Part shown: piece after piece, positions 1 through 5,829 of the stretch
Layout: each line of letters starts with the position of its first letter
How positions within the stretch are numbered: position 1 is the first letter of the stretch
NCBI GenBank assembly: GCA_040235495.1
Contig: JBECKV010000071.1
Location: forward strand, 1 to 6,810
Length of the DNA: 6,810 nt
Direction of reading: 5' to 3'
Source: HB2-32-21 sp040235495
GTDB lineage: Bacteria; Pseudomonadota; Gammaproteobacteria; Pseudomonadales; Porticoccaceae
Program-made: the position numbers and the translations under genes
Notes under the pieces: generated by a model
What the model saw: the letters and a program-made list of their open reading frames with translations, nothing else
Database searches by the model: none
Told to the model about the DNA's origin: nothing

Positions 1-318
1 GGCCGGGACACCCCAGGCATAAGCCAGGGAACGGCCAACAGCACCGCCCACCATCAAGGCGCCAATCAGCCCGGGACCGGCGGTATAGGCAACCCCATCA
101 ATAGCGCTGGGTTCACAATCCGCTTCCGCCAGCAACTGCCGTATCATGGGCAAAAGCTTGCGCACATGGTCGCGGGAAGCCAGTTCCGGCACCACGCCAC
201 CGTATTCAGCGTGCACCTTCACCTGGCTGTACAGCGCATGGGCCAGCAGGCCCGCCTCGCTATCGTAGATGGCGACGCCGGTTTCGTCACAGGAGGTTTC
301 TATGCCCAGAACCCGCAT
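1..318 (-). CDS. tsaD: tRNA N6-threonylcarbamoyladenosine (t6A) transferase TsaD, N-terminal part
   Basis: TsaD (formerly Gcp/YgjD) is the catalytic subunit of the cytosolic TsaB-TsaD-TsaE complex. It moves the threonylcarbamoyl group from threonylcarbamoyl-AMP to A37 of tRNAs that read ANN codons. Reading the minus strand from ATG at 318-316 gives 106 residues before the window edge. They begin MRVLGIETSCDETG and include the family signatures YGGVVPELASRDH (residues 39-51) and AYTAGPGLIGAL (77-88) of the ASKHA fold. The full protein is usually about 340 residues, and the metal-binding HxxxH motif should lie just outside the window. The start is backed by a Shine-Dalgarno GAGG (327-324) five bases upstream and by the conserved N-terminus. 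The gene is divergent from rpsU, as in many gammaproteobacteria. A neat link is that the complex probably modifies the CAU tRNA encoded at the other end of this window, which reads AUA. Confidence 0.97.
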   Translation of the reverse strand, partial: MRVLGIETSCDETGVAIYDSEAGLLAHALYSQVKVHAEYGGVVPELASRDHVRKLLPMIRQLLAEADCEPSAIDGVAYTAGPGLIGALMVGGAVGRSLAYAWGVPA

Positions 319-345
319 GCCTGCCTCTCTCACTAAGGGTTGGGC

Positions 346-351
346 ATGATA
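346..351 (-). promoter_or_regulatory. possible -10 box of tsaD promoter
   Basis: On the minus strand this reads TATCAT, a 5/6 match to the sigma-70 -10 consensus, 27 bases upstream of the tsaD start. No good -35 hexamer lies at 16-18 bases, so this is a weak call. Transcription would start near 339. Confidence 0.28.
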
Positions 352-419
352 AAGCGCCCCCCAGCGCAAAACCACCCCGAATTCAGCAGCTTAGCCCGGC
401 GAAGAGCTCGAATTAGGCT

Positions 420-448
420 TTGCATGAGCAGCCATTACTGAGTAGAAT
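420..448 (+). promoter_or_regulatory. sigma-70 promoter of rpsU
   Basis: A -35-like TTGCAT (420-425) and a -10 TAGAAT (443-448, 5/6 match) are separated by exactly 17 bases. Transcription would start near 455, giving a 5' leader of about 40 bases before rpsU. It lies in the divergent tsaD-rpsU spacer and is the natural main promoter of the operon. The -35 keeps only the TTG of TTGACA. No LexA box of the CTG-N10-CAG type, as known from the E. coli operon, is visible nearby. Confidence 0.6.
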
Positions 449-495
449 CCACGCCCCGCTGACCAGTGAGATGAAATTCACCAAAAAGGGTAACT

Positions 496-711
496 ATGCC
501 TTCAGTACGTATTAAAGAAAACGAGCCTTTCGATATCGCCCTGCGCCGTTTCAAGCGCTCCTGTGAAAAAGCCGGCATCCTGGCCGAAGTTCGCCGTCGC
601 GAATACTACGAAAAGCCGACCTGGAGCCGCAAGCGCAAGGCCGCGGCTGCGGTGAAGCGTCACGCCAAGAAAATTCAGCGCGAATCCCGAAAGTTCGAAC
701 GTCTCTACTGA
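496..711 (+). CDS. rpsU: 30S ribosomal protein S21 (bS21)
   Basis: bS21 is a small, very basic protein of the 30S platform near the 3' end of 16S rRNA and helps initiate translation on natural mRNAs. The product is 71 residues, the same length as the E. coli protein. It carries the conserved core ENEPFDIALRRFKRSCEKAG (residues 8-27), then EVRRREYYEKP, a lysine/arginine-rich tail and the terminal RLY. AAGGG at 486-490 lies five bases before the ATG and fixes the start. It is the first gene of the rpsU-dnaG-rpoD operon. A strong terminator 75 bases downstream suggests that S21 mRNA is made in excess over the primase and sigma messages. Confidence 0.98.
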   Translation: MPSVRIKENEPFDIALRRFKRSCEKAGILAEVRRREYYEKPTWSRKRKAAAAVKRHAKKIQRESRKFERLY

Positions 712-786
712 TAATCAGTTTTCACTCTACCAGGAGTCAATTGCAGCTACGCAATAAACCTCCGGGAAGTTAGAGACAGAATTTGC

Positions 787-814
787 AAAAAGCGCCAGAC
801 CCGGCGCTTTTTTT
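787..814 (+). terminator. intrinsic terminator after rpsU, within the operon
   Basis: AAAAAGCGCC (787-796) pairs perfectly with GGCGCTTTTT (803-812) around a six-base loop (AGACCC), and the T tract runs on to 814. This is a 10-bp stem with a GC core and a U run, a textbook rho-independent terminator. It matches the terminator known between rpsU and dnaG in E. coli, which lets only part of transcription continue. No convincing new promoter was seen between it and yqeY, so partial read-through is the likely way the downstream genes are fed from the rpsU promoter. Confidence 0.9.
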
Positions 815-917
815 GTTGCTTTTACCGCTAAAGACCCAGGCCTCGCGGGGATGTACTAAGATTAGCGCCAGGCGGCCTTGCCGCTCGAACACAACACCCA
901 TGGAGCCGGACCAAACC

Positions 918-1370
918 ATGAACCAGCAAAGCCTCAAAACCCGCATCACTGAAGCCATGAAAGACGCCATGCGCAGCAAGGCGAAAGAACGCCTGTCGGC
1001 AATCCGACTAATTCTGGCCGAGATCAAGCGGATTGAGGTGGACGAGCGAATCGAAGTCGATGATGCGCGGGTATTGAGCATCCTGGACAAGATGAATAAG
1101 CAGCGCCGGGACTCTATCAGCCAGTTCGAGGCTGCCGGTCGGGATGACCTGGCGGCAACCGAAAAAGCTGAAATGGCGGTTATCGCCGAATTTCTGCCCG
1201 CCGCTTTGAGCGAAGCGGAACTCAACGAGTTGATTACCGGCGCTATCGCCGACACCGGCGCCGAGTCCATGCGTGACATGGGCAAGGTGATGGGCCTGCT
1301 CAAGCCCAAACTTCAAGGCCGCGCCGATATGGGTGCCGTCAGCCAGGCCATTAAGGAGCGCCTCGGCTAG
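918..1370 (+). CDS. yqeY: GatB/YqeY domain-containing protein
   Basis: This is a 150-residue YqeY-family protein. The family resembles the C-terminal tail domain of GatB, the tRNA-binding part of Asp-tRNA(Asn)/Glu-tRNA(Gln) amidotransferase, but its own function is not established. Typical features are the N-terminal KTRITEAMKDAMRSKAKERLSAIRLI, the central KMNKQRRDSISQFEAAGRDDLA, FLPAALSEAEL, and the C-terminal MGKVMGLLKPKLQGRADMGAVSQAIKERL. The protein looks soluble and helical, with no signal peptide or membrane segment. ATG at 918 was chosen because the family starts close to this point and GGAG (902-905) lies 12 bases upstream, a rather long spacing. An in-frame ATG at 900 would add six residues but lacks a Shine-Dalgarno sequence. 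The gene sits between rpsU and dnaG, as in many non-enteric gammaproteobacteria, and probably depends on read-through of the rpsU terminator. Confidence 0.93.
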   Translation: MNQQSLKTRITEAMKDAMRSKAKERLSAIRLILAEIKRIEVDERIEVDDARVLSILDKMNKQRRDSISQFEAAGRDDLAATEKAEMAVIAEFLPAALSEAELNELITGAIADTGAESMRDMGKVMGLLKPKLQGRADMGAVSQAIKERLG

Positions 1371-1389
1371 CCCGGGAAACCATACGTGT

Positions 1390-1401
1390 TTCGCGCGCGA
1401 A
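1390..1401. repeat. 12-bp perfect palindrome between yqeY and dnaG
   Basis: TTCGCGCGCGAA is its own reverse complement and lies in the 111-base yqeY-dnaG spacer, 81 bases before the dnaG start. It has no T tract, so it is not a terminator. It could be an operator-like site, or a chance palindrome in GC-rich DNA. I see no clear promoter in this spacer. Confidence 0.3.
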
Positions 1402-1481
1402 CGCCAAAACGATTCGACCGGCGATGCTAAACATCCAGCCCGCGCCGTGCTTCAATAAGGCTGTTACCAGCGAGCGGCCCA

Positions 1482-3479
1482 ATGCCAGGAAGAATTCCAC
1501 AACGGTTTATAGACGACCTGCTTGATCGCATCGACATCGTCGATGTTATCGGCGCGCGCATCGACCTGCGCAGAACCGGCAAAAACCACTCCGCCCGCTG
1601 TCCCTTTCACGACGAAAAAACACCGTCCTTCTCGGTCAGTCCGGACAAGCAGTTTTTCTACTGCTTTGGTTGTGGCGCCGGCGGCAACGCCATTGGCTTT
1701 GTTATGGACTATGATCGCATCGACTTTCCCCGCGCGGTGGAAGCCCTCGCCGCCACGGTCGGCATGACCGTGCCCACGGAAAACACGCGGGAAGACCCCC
1801 GCACCCGACGGCGACAGGCTCTCTATGAGATTCTGGAAAAGGCCAATGACTTTTATCGAAGCCAGCTGCGCCAGACGGCAGCGAGCAAAGCAGTCAGTTA
1901 CCTGCGTGAACGGGAGCTCAGCGGCGAGATCGCCCGTGACTACCACATTGGCTACGCTCCTGGCGGCTGGGACAACCTGATCCAGCTGGTTGAGAAAGAC
2001 GAACAGAAAGTTCAACTGCTGATTGAAGCCGGGCTGGCTATTCATCGGGAGGACAGTAAACGGGTTTATGACCGCTTCCGCGACCGCATTATGTTTCCCA
2101 TCCGCGATAACCGGGGCAGGACTATCGCCTTTGGTGGCCGGGTGCTGGGTGATGATAAGCCCAAATACCTGAACTCACCAGAAACCCTGGTATTCCATAA
2201 ACGCCGTGAACTTTACGGTCTCTACGAAGCCAGCCGAAAGGGACGGAACCTCGAAAGATTGCTGGTTGTGGAAGGCTATATGGACGTCCTGGCCCTGGCC
2301 CAGTTCGGTATCGACAATGCCGTCGCCACCCTGGGCACCGCCACCACCCTTGAGCATCTGGAAAAGATCTTTCGCTATACCAGCGAGGTGGTTTTCTGCT
2401 TTGACGGCGACGAGGCCGGTCGCAAGGCAGCCCAGCGGGCCATGGAAACCGCCCTGCCCGCCATGTCCGACGGACGGAGCGCCAAATTCCTGTTTATGCC
2501 CGAAGGAGAAGACCCGGACACCCTGGTGCGGGCAATCGGCGCCGAAGCCTTCCAGCGCCAACTGGCCGAAGCCAGACCCCTGTCGGCTTTTTTATTTGAA
2601 CACGCCGGCACGGGTCTCGATCTGAGCCTGCCCGATGACCTGGCAAGTTTCAGCCAACGGGCGGCGCCACTGATTAACCGGTTGCCCGATGGGATTTTCC
2701 GACAGTTGTTGCTGGATGAGTTGGCCAAAAAAACCGGGCTGGCCCCGGACACACTCAAGCAATTTATCGCCAACCAGGCGCCCGCAGAGGAAGAAAGCTC
2801 ACTCACCCCGGATACCGCGCCTCCTCCCGATTCTGTACCGGACGACTATCACCCCGAGGCTCACGAGTCTGACGGCCAACCCTGGCCTCCAACCCCCGGC
2901 CCGGAAACCGACGCCCCGCCACCGCACTGGATGCAACAGGATGGGAACCCCGGCTACCGGGGCAAAAAAGTCAAATTGTCGCCCACCCATTGGCTGACCG
3001 GCCTGCTGGCCCACCACCCACAATTGATTGACAACATCGACGCTGAGCAGATCGAGCAGTTAAAAACGCTGAACACTGAGGGGATGGATTTACTGCTTGC
3101 AGTGATTGAACTGATCCAGCAACAGCCGGATATGCCTCTTTATATCCTGCTGGGCCACTGGCATGGCACGCGGGGCGCCGAAGAAAAGGGCCGCCTCAAC
3201 GACATCGTTAACAGCGAACTGATTACCGAGATTGATACCTCCCGGGTAGCGGTTGAGCAGCTGTTTAACGACACTCTTGCACGCTTGCTGAAAGATGCGC
3301 AACAACACCTGCCGATTGGGCAATTGCTCAAGCATCTGGACAGCCAGCCGAGCCTCAGCGAAGCAAACCGTAAGACAGCCATAGAATTGTGGCAAAAACT
3401 CAACGCGGAAGGCGCCGCGGAAGAATTAATTACCCAATTAAAACAGATACTTGCAAAAGCCAGCACGACAAACAGCTGA
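1482..3479 (+). CDS. dnaG: DNA primase DnaG
   Basis: DnaG makes the short RNA primers for leading- and lagging-strand synthesis and acts at the fork with DnaB helicase. The 665-residue product is longer than E. coli DnaG (581) and close to Pseudomonas primases. An N-terminal CHC2 zinc ribbon has ligands Cys40, His43, Cys61 and Cys64. The RNA polymerase core contains GDDKPKYLNSPET and a TOPRIM fold with Glu264 (EGYMD), Asp308 and Asp310 (DGDEAG), the predicted metal-binding catalytic acids. Residues about 434-485 form an acidic, proline-rich linker, which accounts for most of the extra length. Residues about 500-665 are the DnaB-interacting C-terminal domain, much less conserved. The start fits the conserved MPGRIPQRFIDDLL N-terminus; only a weak Shine-Dalgarno (GAGCGG) precedes it, which agrees with the low expression expected of primase. 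All active-site residues looked for are present. Confidence 0.98.
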   Translation: MPGRIPQRFIDDLLDRIDIVDVIGARIDLRRTGKNHSARCPFHDEKTPSFSVSPDKQFFYCFGCGAGGNAIGFVMDYDRIDFPRAVEALAATVGMTVPTENTREDPRTRRRQALYEILEKANDFYRSQLRQTAASKAVSYLRERELSGEIARDYHIGYAPGGWDNLIQLVEKDEQKVQLLIEAGLAIHREDSKRVYDRFRDRIMFPIRDNRGRTIAFGGRVLGDDKPKYLNSPETLVFHKRRELYGLYEASRKGRNLERLLVVEGYMDVLALAQFGIDNAVATLGTATTLEHLEKIFRYTSEVVFCFDGDEAGRKAAQRAMETALPAMSDGRSAKFLFMPEGEDPDTLVRAIGAEAFQRQLAEARPLSAFLFEHAGTGLDLSLPDDLASFSQRAAPLINRLPDGIFRQLLLDELAKKTGLAPDTLKQFIANQAPAEEESSLTPDTAPPPDSVPDDYHPEAHESDGQPWPPTPGPETDAPPPHWMQQDGNPGYRGKKVKLSPTHWLTGLLAHHPQLIDNIDAEQIEQLKTLNTEGMDLLLAVIELIQQQPDMPLYILLGHWHGTRGAEEKGRLNDIVNSELITEIDTSRVAVEQLFNDTLARLLKDAQQHLPIGQLLKHLDSQPSLSEANRKTAIELWQKLNAEGAAEELITQLKQILAKASTTNS

Positions 3480-3491
3480 GGACTGTCTACA

Positions 3492-3520
3492 CTTGTAATC
3501 GGGAGACAAAACCCCATAAA
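3492..3520 (+). promoter_or_regulatory. predicted sigma-32 (heat-shock) promoter of rpoD
   Basis: CTTGTAA (3492-3498) and CCCCATAAA (3512-3520) are 13 bases apart. The sigma-32 consensus is CTTGAAA, a spacer of about 11-16 bases, then CCCCATnT, so the -10 core CCCCAT is perfect and the -35 differs at one base. Transcription would start near 3527, about 57 bases before rpoD. In E. coli rpoD is known to have a heat-shock promoter, but it lies inside dnaG; here the match is in the dnaG-rpoD spacer. Not verified experimentally. Confidence 0.6.
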
Positions 3521-3531
3521 TCATATACAAT
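3503..3531 (+). promoter_or_regulatory. predicted sigma-70 promoter of rpoD
   Basis: GAGACA (3503-3508, 4/6 match to -35) and TACAAT (3526-3531, 5/6 match to -10) are spaced by 17 bases. It overlaps the sigma-32-like site, so the two polymerase forms could not bind at once. Its start near 3538 would leave a leader of about 45 bases and let RpoD drive its own gene independently of the rpsU promoter. Confidence 0.5.
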
Positions 3532-3583
3532 TGCGCGGTTTATCTGCCGCCTAAACCAGTGACAATCGGACCACGGACACCCT

Positions 3584-5395
3584 ATGACCCAAACCGCCAA
3601 CGAACAATCCCGGATCAAGGAACTGATAGCCAAGGGACGTGAGCAGGGCTTTCTCACTTATGCCGAGGTAAATGACCACCTGCCCGAGGATATCTCCGAT
3701 CCCGATCAGGTCGAAGACATTATCCAGATGATCAACGACATGGGCATCAATGTATTCGAAGCCGCACCCGATGCCGACACCCTGCTGATCACCACCGGCG
3801 ATAACACCGCCGATGAAATCGCCTCCGCGGAAGCCGCGGCGGCACTGGCGGCCGTGGAAACCGAACAACACAGAACCACCGATCCCGTGCGCATGTATAT
3901 GCGAGAGATGGGCACCGTCGAGCTGCTTACCCGCGAAGGCGAAATCGCCATCGCCAAGCGCATCGAAGAAGGCATACGGGAAGTCATGGCCGCCGTTTCC
4001 GGCTGGCCGGGTAATGTCGACCAGGTACTGAAGGAATACGACCTCATCGATACCGGCGAGCGTAAACTCACCGACATTATCGCCGGCTACCTGAACCCGG
4101 TTGAACACGTCCCTTCGGCGCTGGAACAGGCCAATAAAAAAGCCGAGGCCGGCGACGATGACAACGAAGAAGAACACGAAGGCGGTCTGGATCCAATGGA
4201 AGCCCTGGCCCGCTTTAAAGCGCTGCGCAAACAAAACGACAAAACCAGACGCTCCATCTCACGCAATGGTCGTTCCCACTCGGCGGCCCAGAAAAACCTG
4301 GACGAGCTGGGAGAGTTGTTTAAATACTTCAAACTCACACCACGACAGTATGATCCTCTGATCCAGGCAGTGCGCGCCACGCTTGGCGCCATTCGCCAAC
4401 ATGAGCGCAACATCATGACCATCTGCGTACGCAAGTGTGGCATGTCGCGCAAGGAATTTATCGATAATTTCCCCGGCAACGAAAGCAATCTGCGCTGGGC
4501 CGGCAACCTGGGGCGTCGCAAACAACCCTATGCGGCGGCCATACGCGAATACCAGGAAGCCATCACCAACGAGCAACAAAAATTGCTGGTCCTTGAAGAA
4601 AGCAGTGGCCTCACCATTGCCGAGATCAAGGACATCAACCGACGCATGTCCATCGGTGAAGCCAAATCGCGGCGCGCCAAGAAAGAAATGGTCGAGGCCA
4701 ACCTGCGCCTGGTGATCTCCATCGCCAAGAAATACACCAACCGCGGCCTGCAATTTCTCGACCTGATTCAGGAAGGTAATATCGGCCTGATGAAAGCCGT
4801 GGACAAGTTTGAATATCGTCGCGGTTACAAGTTCTCCACCTACGCCACGTGGTGGATTCGTCAGGCCATTACCCGCTCCATTGCCGATCAGGCGCGCACC
4901 ATCCGCATTCCGGTCCATATGATTGAGACGATTAACAAGCTCAATCGCATCTCGCGACAGATGCTTCAGGAAATGGGTCGCGAGCCGACGCCGGAGGAAC
5001 TCGGCGAACGCATGGACCTGCCCGAGGATAAAATCCGCAAGGTACTGAAAATCGCCAAGGAACCGATTTCCCTGGAAACCCCTATTGGCGATGACGAAGA
5101 CTCCCATCTAGGTGACTTTATCGAGGATATCAATATCGAATCCCCGATCAATGCCGCCACCCAGGTGAGCCTCACCGAAGCCACTCACGAAGTGCTGAAC
5201 GGACTGACGGCGCGGGAAGCCAAGGTGCTGCGCATGCGCTTTGGCATCGACATGAACACCGACCATACCCTGGAAGAGGTGGGCAAACAGTTTGATGTCA
5301 CCCGCGAGCGGATTCGACAGATCGAGGCCAAAGCCCTGCGCAAGTTGCGGCACCCCTCGCGATCCGACCATATGCGCAGTTTTCTGGACGACTAG
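3584..5395 (+). CDS. rpoD: RNA polymerase primary sigma factor RpoD (sigma-70)
   Basis: This is the housekeeping sigma factor that brings RNA polymerase to most promoters. The 603-residue product is 10 shorter than the E. coli protein (613). Region 1.1 covers about the first 80 residues; region 1.2 begins at Asp100 (DPVRMYMREMG). A non-conserved insert holds an acidic stretch at 190-201. Regions 2.1-2.4 run from ANLRLVISIAKKY to the -10 reading helix with Tyr420, Trp423, Trp424 and Gln427, matching E. coli 430, 433, 434 and 437. Region 3 (IRIPVHMIETINKLNR) follows. Region 4.2 has the -35 reading helix VTRERIRQIE with Arg574, Glu575 and Arg578, matching E. coli 584, 585 and 588. The ending RSFLDD is typical. 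The constant offset of 10 places the length difference upstream, in the variable insert or N-terminal part. The start fits the conserved QSRIKELIAKGREQGFLTYAEV segment; the Shine-Dalgarno (ACGGAC) is weak. Likely expressed by operon read-through plus the local sigma-32 and sigma-70 promoters. Confidence 0.99.
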   Translation: MTQTANEQSRIKELIAKGREQGFLTYAEVNDHLPEDISDPDQVEDIIQMINDMGINVFEAAPDADTLLITTGDNTADEIASAEAAAALAAVETEQHRTTDPVRMYMREMGTVELLTREGEIAIAKRIEEGIREVMAAVSGWPGNVDQVLKEYDLIDTGERKLTDIIAGYLNPVEHVPSALEQANKKAEAGDDDNEEEHEGGLDPMEALARFKALRKQNDKTRRSISRNGRSHSAAQKNLDELGELFKYFKLTPRQYDPLIQAVRATLGAIRQHERNIMTICVRKCGMSRKEFIDNFPGNESNLRWAGNLGRRKQPYAAAIREYQEAITNEQQKLLVLEESSGLTIAEIKDINRRMSIGEAKSRRAKKEMVEANLRLVISIAKKYTNRGLQFLDLIQEGNIGLMKAVDKFEYRRGYKFSTYATWWIRQAITRSIADQARTIRIPVHMIETINKLNRISRQMLQEMGREPTPEELGERMDLPEDKIRKVLKIAKEPISLETPIGDDEDSHLGDFIEDINIESPINAATQVSLTEATHEVLNGLTAREAKVLRMRFGIDMNTDHTLEEVGKQFDVTRERIRQIEAKALRKLRHPSRSDHMRSFLDD

Positions 5396-5413
5396 GCGGC
5401 GCTTTCCGCTTTT
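5394..5413 (+). terminator. weak candidate terminator at the rpoD stop
   Basis: AGGCGG (5394-5399, overlapping the TAG stop) can pair with CCGCTT (5406-5411) around a six-base loop, including one G-U pair, and four T residues (5410-5413) follow the GC part. The stem is short and the T run is partly used in pairing, so termination may be weak. It is the only T-tailed hairpin seen between rpoD and the tRNA. Confidence 0.3.
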
Positions 5414-5428
5414 CCTGGCAACATTTGC

Positions 5429-5473
5429 ACCACCGGCCGGACCGGCGAGCAGCCCGGCGTTCTCGCCGGTGGT
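5429..5473. repeat. overlapping inverted repeats between rpoD and tRNA
   Basis: Two perfect 9-bp inverted repeats share one arm. ACCACCGGC (5429-5437) can pair with GCCGGTGGT (5465-5473), while ACCGGCGAG (5441-5449) can pair with CTCGCCGGT (5462-5470). Both need 5465-5470, so only one can form at a time. A T tract is missing, so neither is a classical intrinsic terminator. They may be a 3' end structure for rpoD mRNA, or arise from the repeated ACCGGC motif in GC-rich DNA. Confidence 0.45.
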
Positions 5474-5485
5474 CACAAAGCGCTT

Positions 5486-5491
5486 TATAAT
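5486..5491 (+). promoter_or_regulatory. -10 box of the tRNA promoter
   Basis: A perfect TATAAT lies 35 bases before the first tRNA base, so transcription would start near 5498. GC-rich sequence lies just downstream of the box, as often at stable-RNA promoters under stringent control. No good -35 hexamer is visible at 16-18 bases. The box overlaps the palindrome AAAGCGCTTT (5477-5486) by one base. Confidence 0.5.
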
Positions 5492-5526
5492 CCCACTCGC
5501 GGTGATTTCCGCGACGCCGCGCACAC

Positions 5527-5603
5527 GGGCCCATAGCTCAGTTGGTTAGAGCAGTCGACTCATAATCGATTGGTCCCAGGTTCAAGTCCTGGTGGGCCCA
5601 CCA
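5527..5603 (+). tRNA. tRNA-Ile2 (anticodon CAU, reads AUA after lysidine modification)
   Basis: This is a complete 77-base cloverleaf with encoded CCA. The acceptor stem is GGGCCCA (5527-5533) with TGGGCCC (5593-5599), and the discriminator is A5600. The D arm has GCTC/GAGC. The anticodon stem GTCGA/TCGAT has one G-U pair, and the loop CTCATAA has its anticodon CAT at 5561-5563. The variable loop is TGGTC, and the T arm is CCAGG-TTCAAGT-CCTGG. CAU may mean initiator Met, elongator Met or Ile2. The sequence closely resembles E. coli ileX, which also lies near rpoD, and it has the C4-G69 and C5-G68 pairs that TilS uses to tell Ile2 from elongator Met. Its first pair is G-C, unlike initiator tRNA. 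TilS would convert C34 to lysidine, changing both decoding and charging to isoleucine. It should not be annotated as tRNA-Met. Confidence 0.93.
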
Positions 5604-5829
5604 TTATTTCCGATTTCCGGATTCCCGGCTACGATTGACTAAAGACCTTCCAAGCGTCCCGCCAAACCTGAAATAACCACCGGTTGCCGGAAACATGCCA
5701 GCCTTCACGGTTTTAGAATGCCTCCAGGATTGATAATACCTCTGTCCCGATCCTGATTTCGAAAACGCTGCCCGGGTCAGGGTTACAACTTTCGGGATCT
5801 CGACTCCCTTCAACCAATGAATTTCAGGG
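5604..5829. other. intergenic spacer, no confident feature
   Basis: These 226 bases separate the tRNA from the kinase-like gene. No intrinsic terminator with a T tract follows the tRNA, so read-through is possible. GATAAT (5732-5737) resembles a -10 box but lacks a -35 partner at proper spacing. A small 6-bp inverted repeat (CAGGAT 5725-5730 with ATCCTG 5750-5755) surrounds a 19-base gap. No integrase, direct repeat of the tRNA 3' end or coding sequence was seen. Confidence 0.4.

Noticed and set aside
319..495. LexA (SOS) box in the operon promoter region, as known from E. coli
   Set aside because: No CTG-N10-CAG palindrome was found here or in the rpsU-yqeY and yqeY-dnaG spacers.
707..722. 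ACTGA/TCAGT hairpin followed by three or four T residues at the rpsU stop
   Set aside because: Only five AT-rich pairs with a three-base loop; too weak compared with the real terminator at 787-814.
817..824. BoxA-like TGCTTTTA after the rpsU terminator
   Set aside because: It only partly resembles the antitermination boxA (TGCTCTTTAACA), lies downstream of the terminator it would need to suppress, and has no boxB hairpin beside it.
783..917. Upstream extension of yqeY to 783
   Set aside because: It would translate through the intrinsic terminator and does not resemble the family; the 150-residue form from 918 has the usual length.
3551..4234. Minus-strand open frame (227 codons) across the rpoD start
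   Set aside because: It is complementary to the conserved N-terminal coding part of rpoD and its promoter region; glycine/phenylalanine-rich composition is typical of antisense artefacts.
4259..5107. Long minus-strand open frame (282 codons) inside rpoD
   Set aside because: Antisense shadow of a highly conserved gene in GC-rich DNA; no Shine-Dalgarno, promoter or family likeness.
5604..5829. tRNA-associated integration site or mobile element remnant
   Set aside because: No integrase, no repeated tRNA 3' end and no terminal repeats are visible. The GGATTCCCGG stretch after the tRNA recalls dispersed palindromic repeats but lacks a pairing arm.
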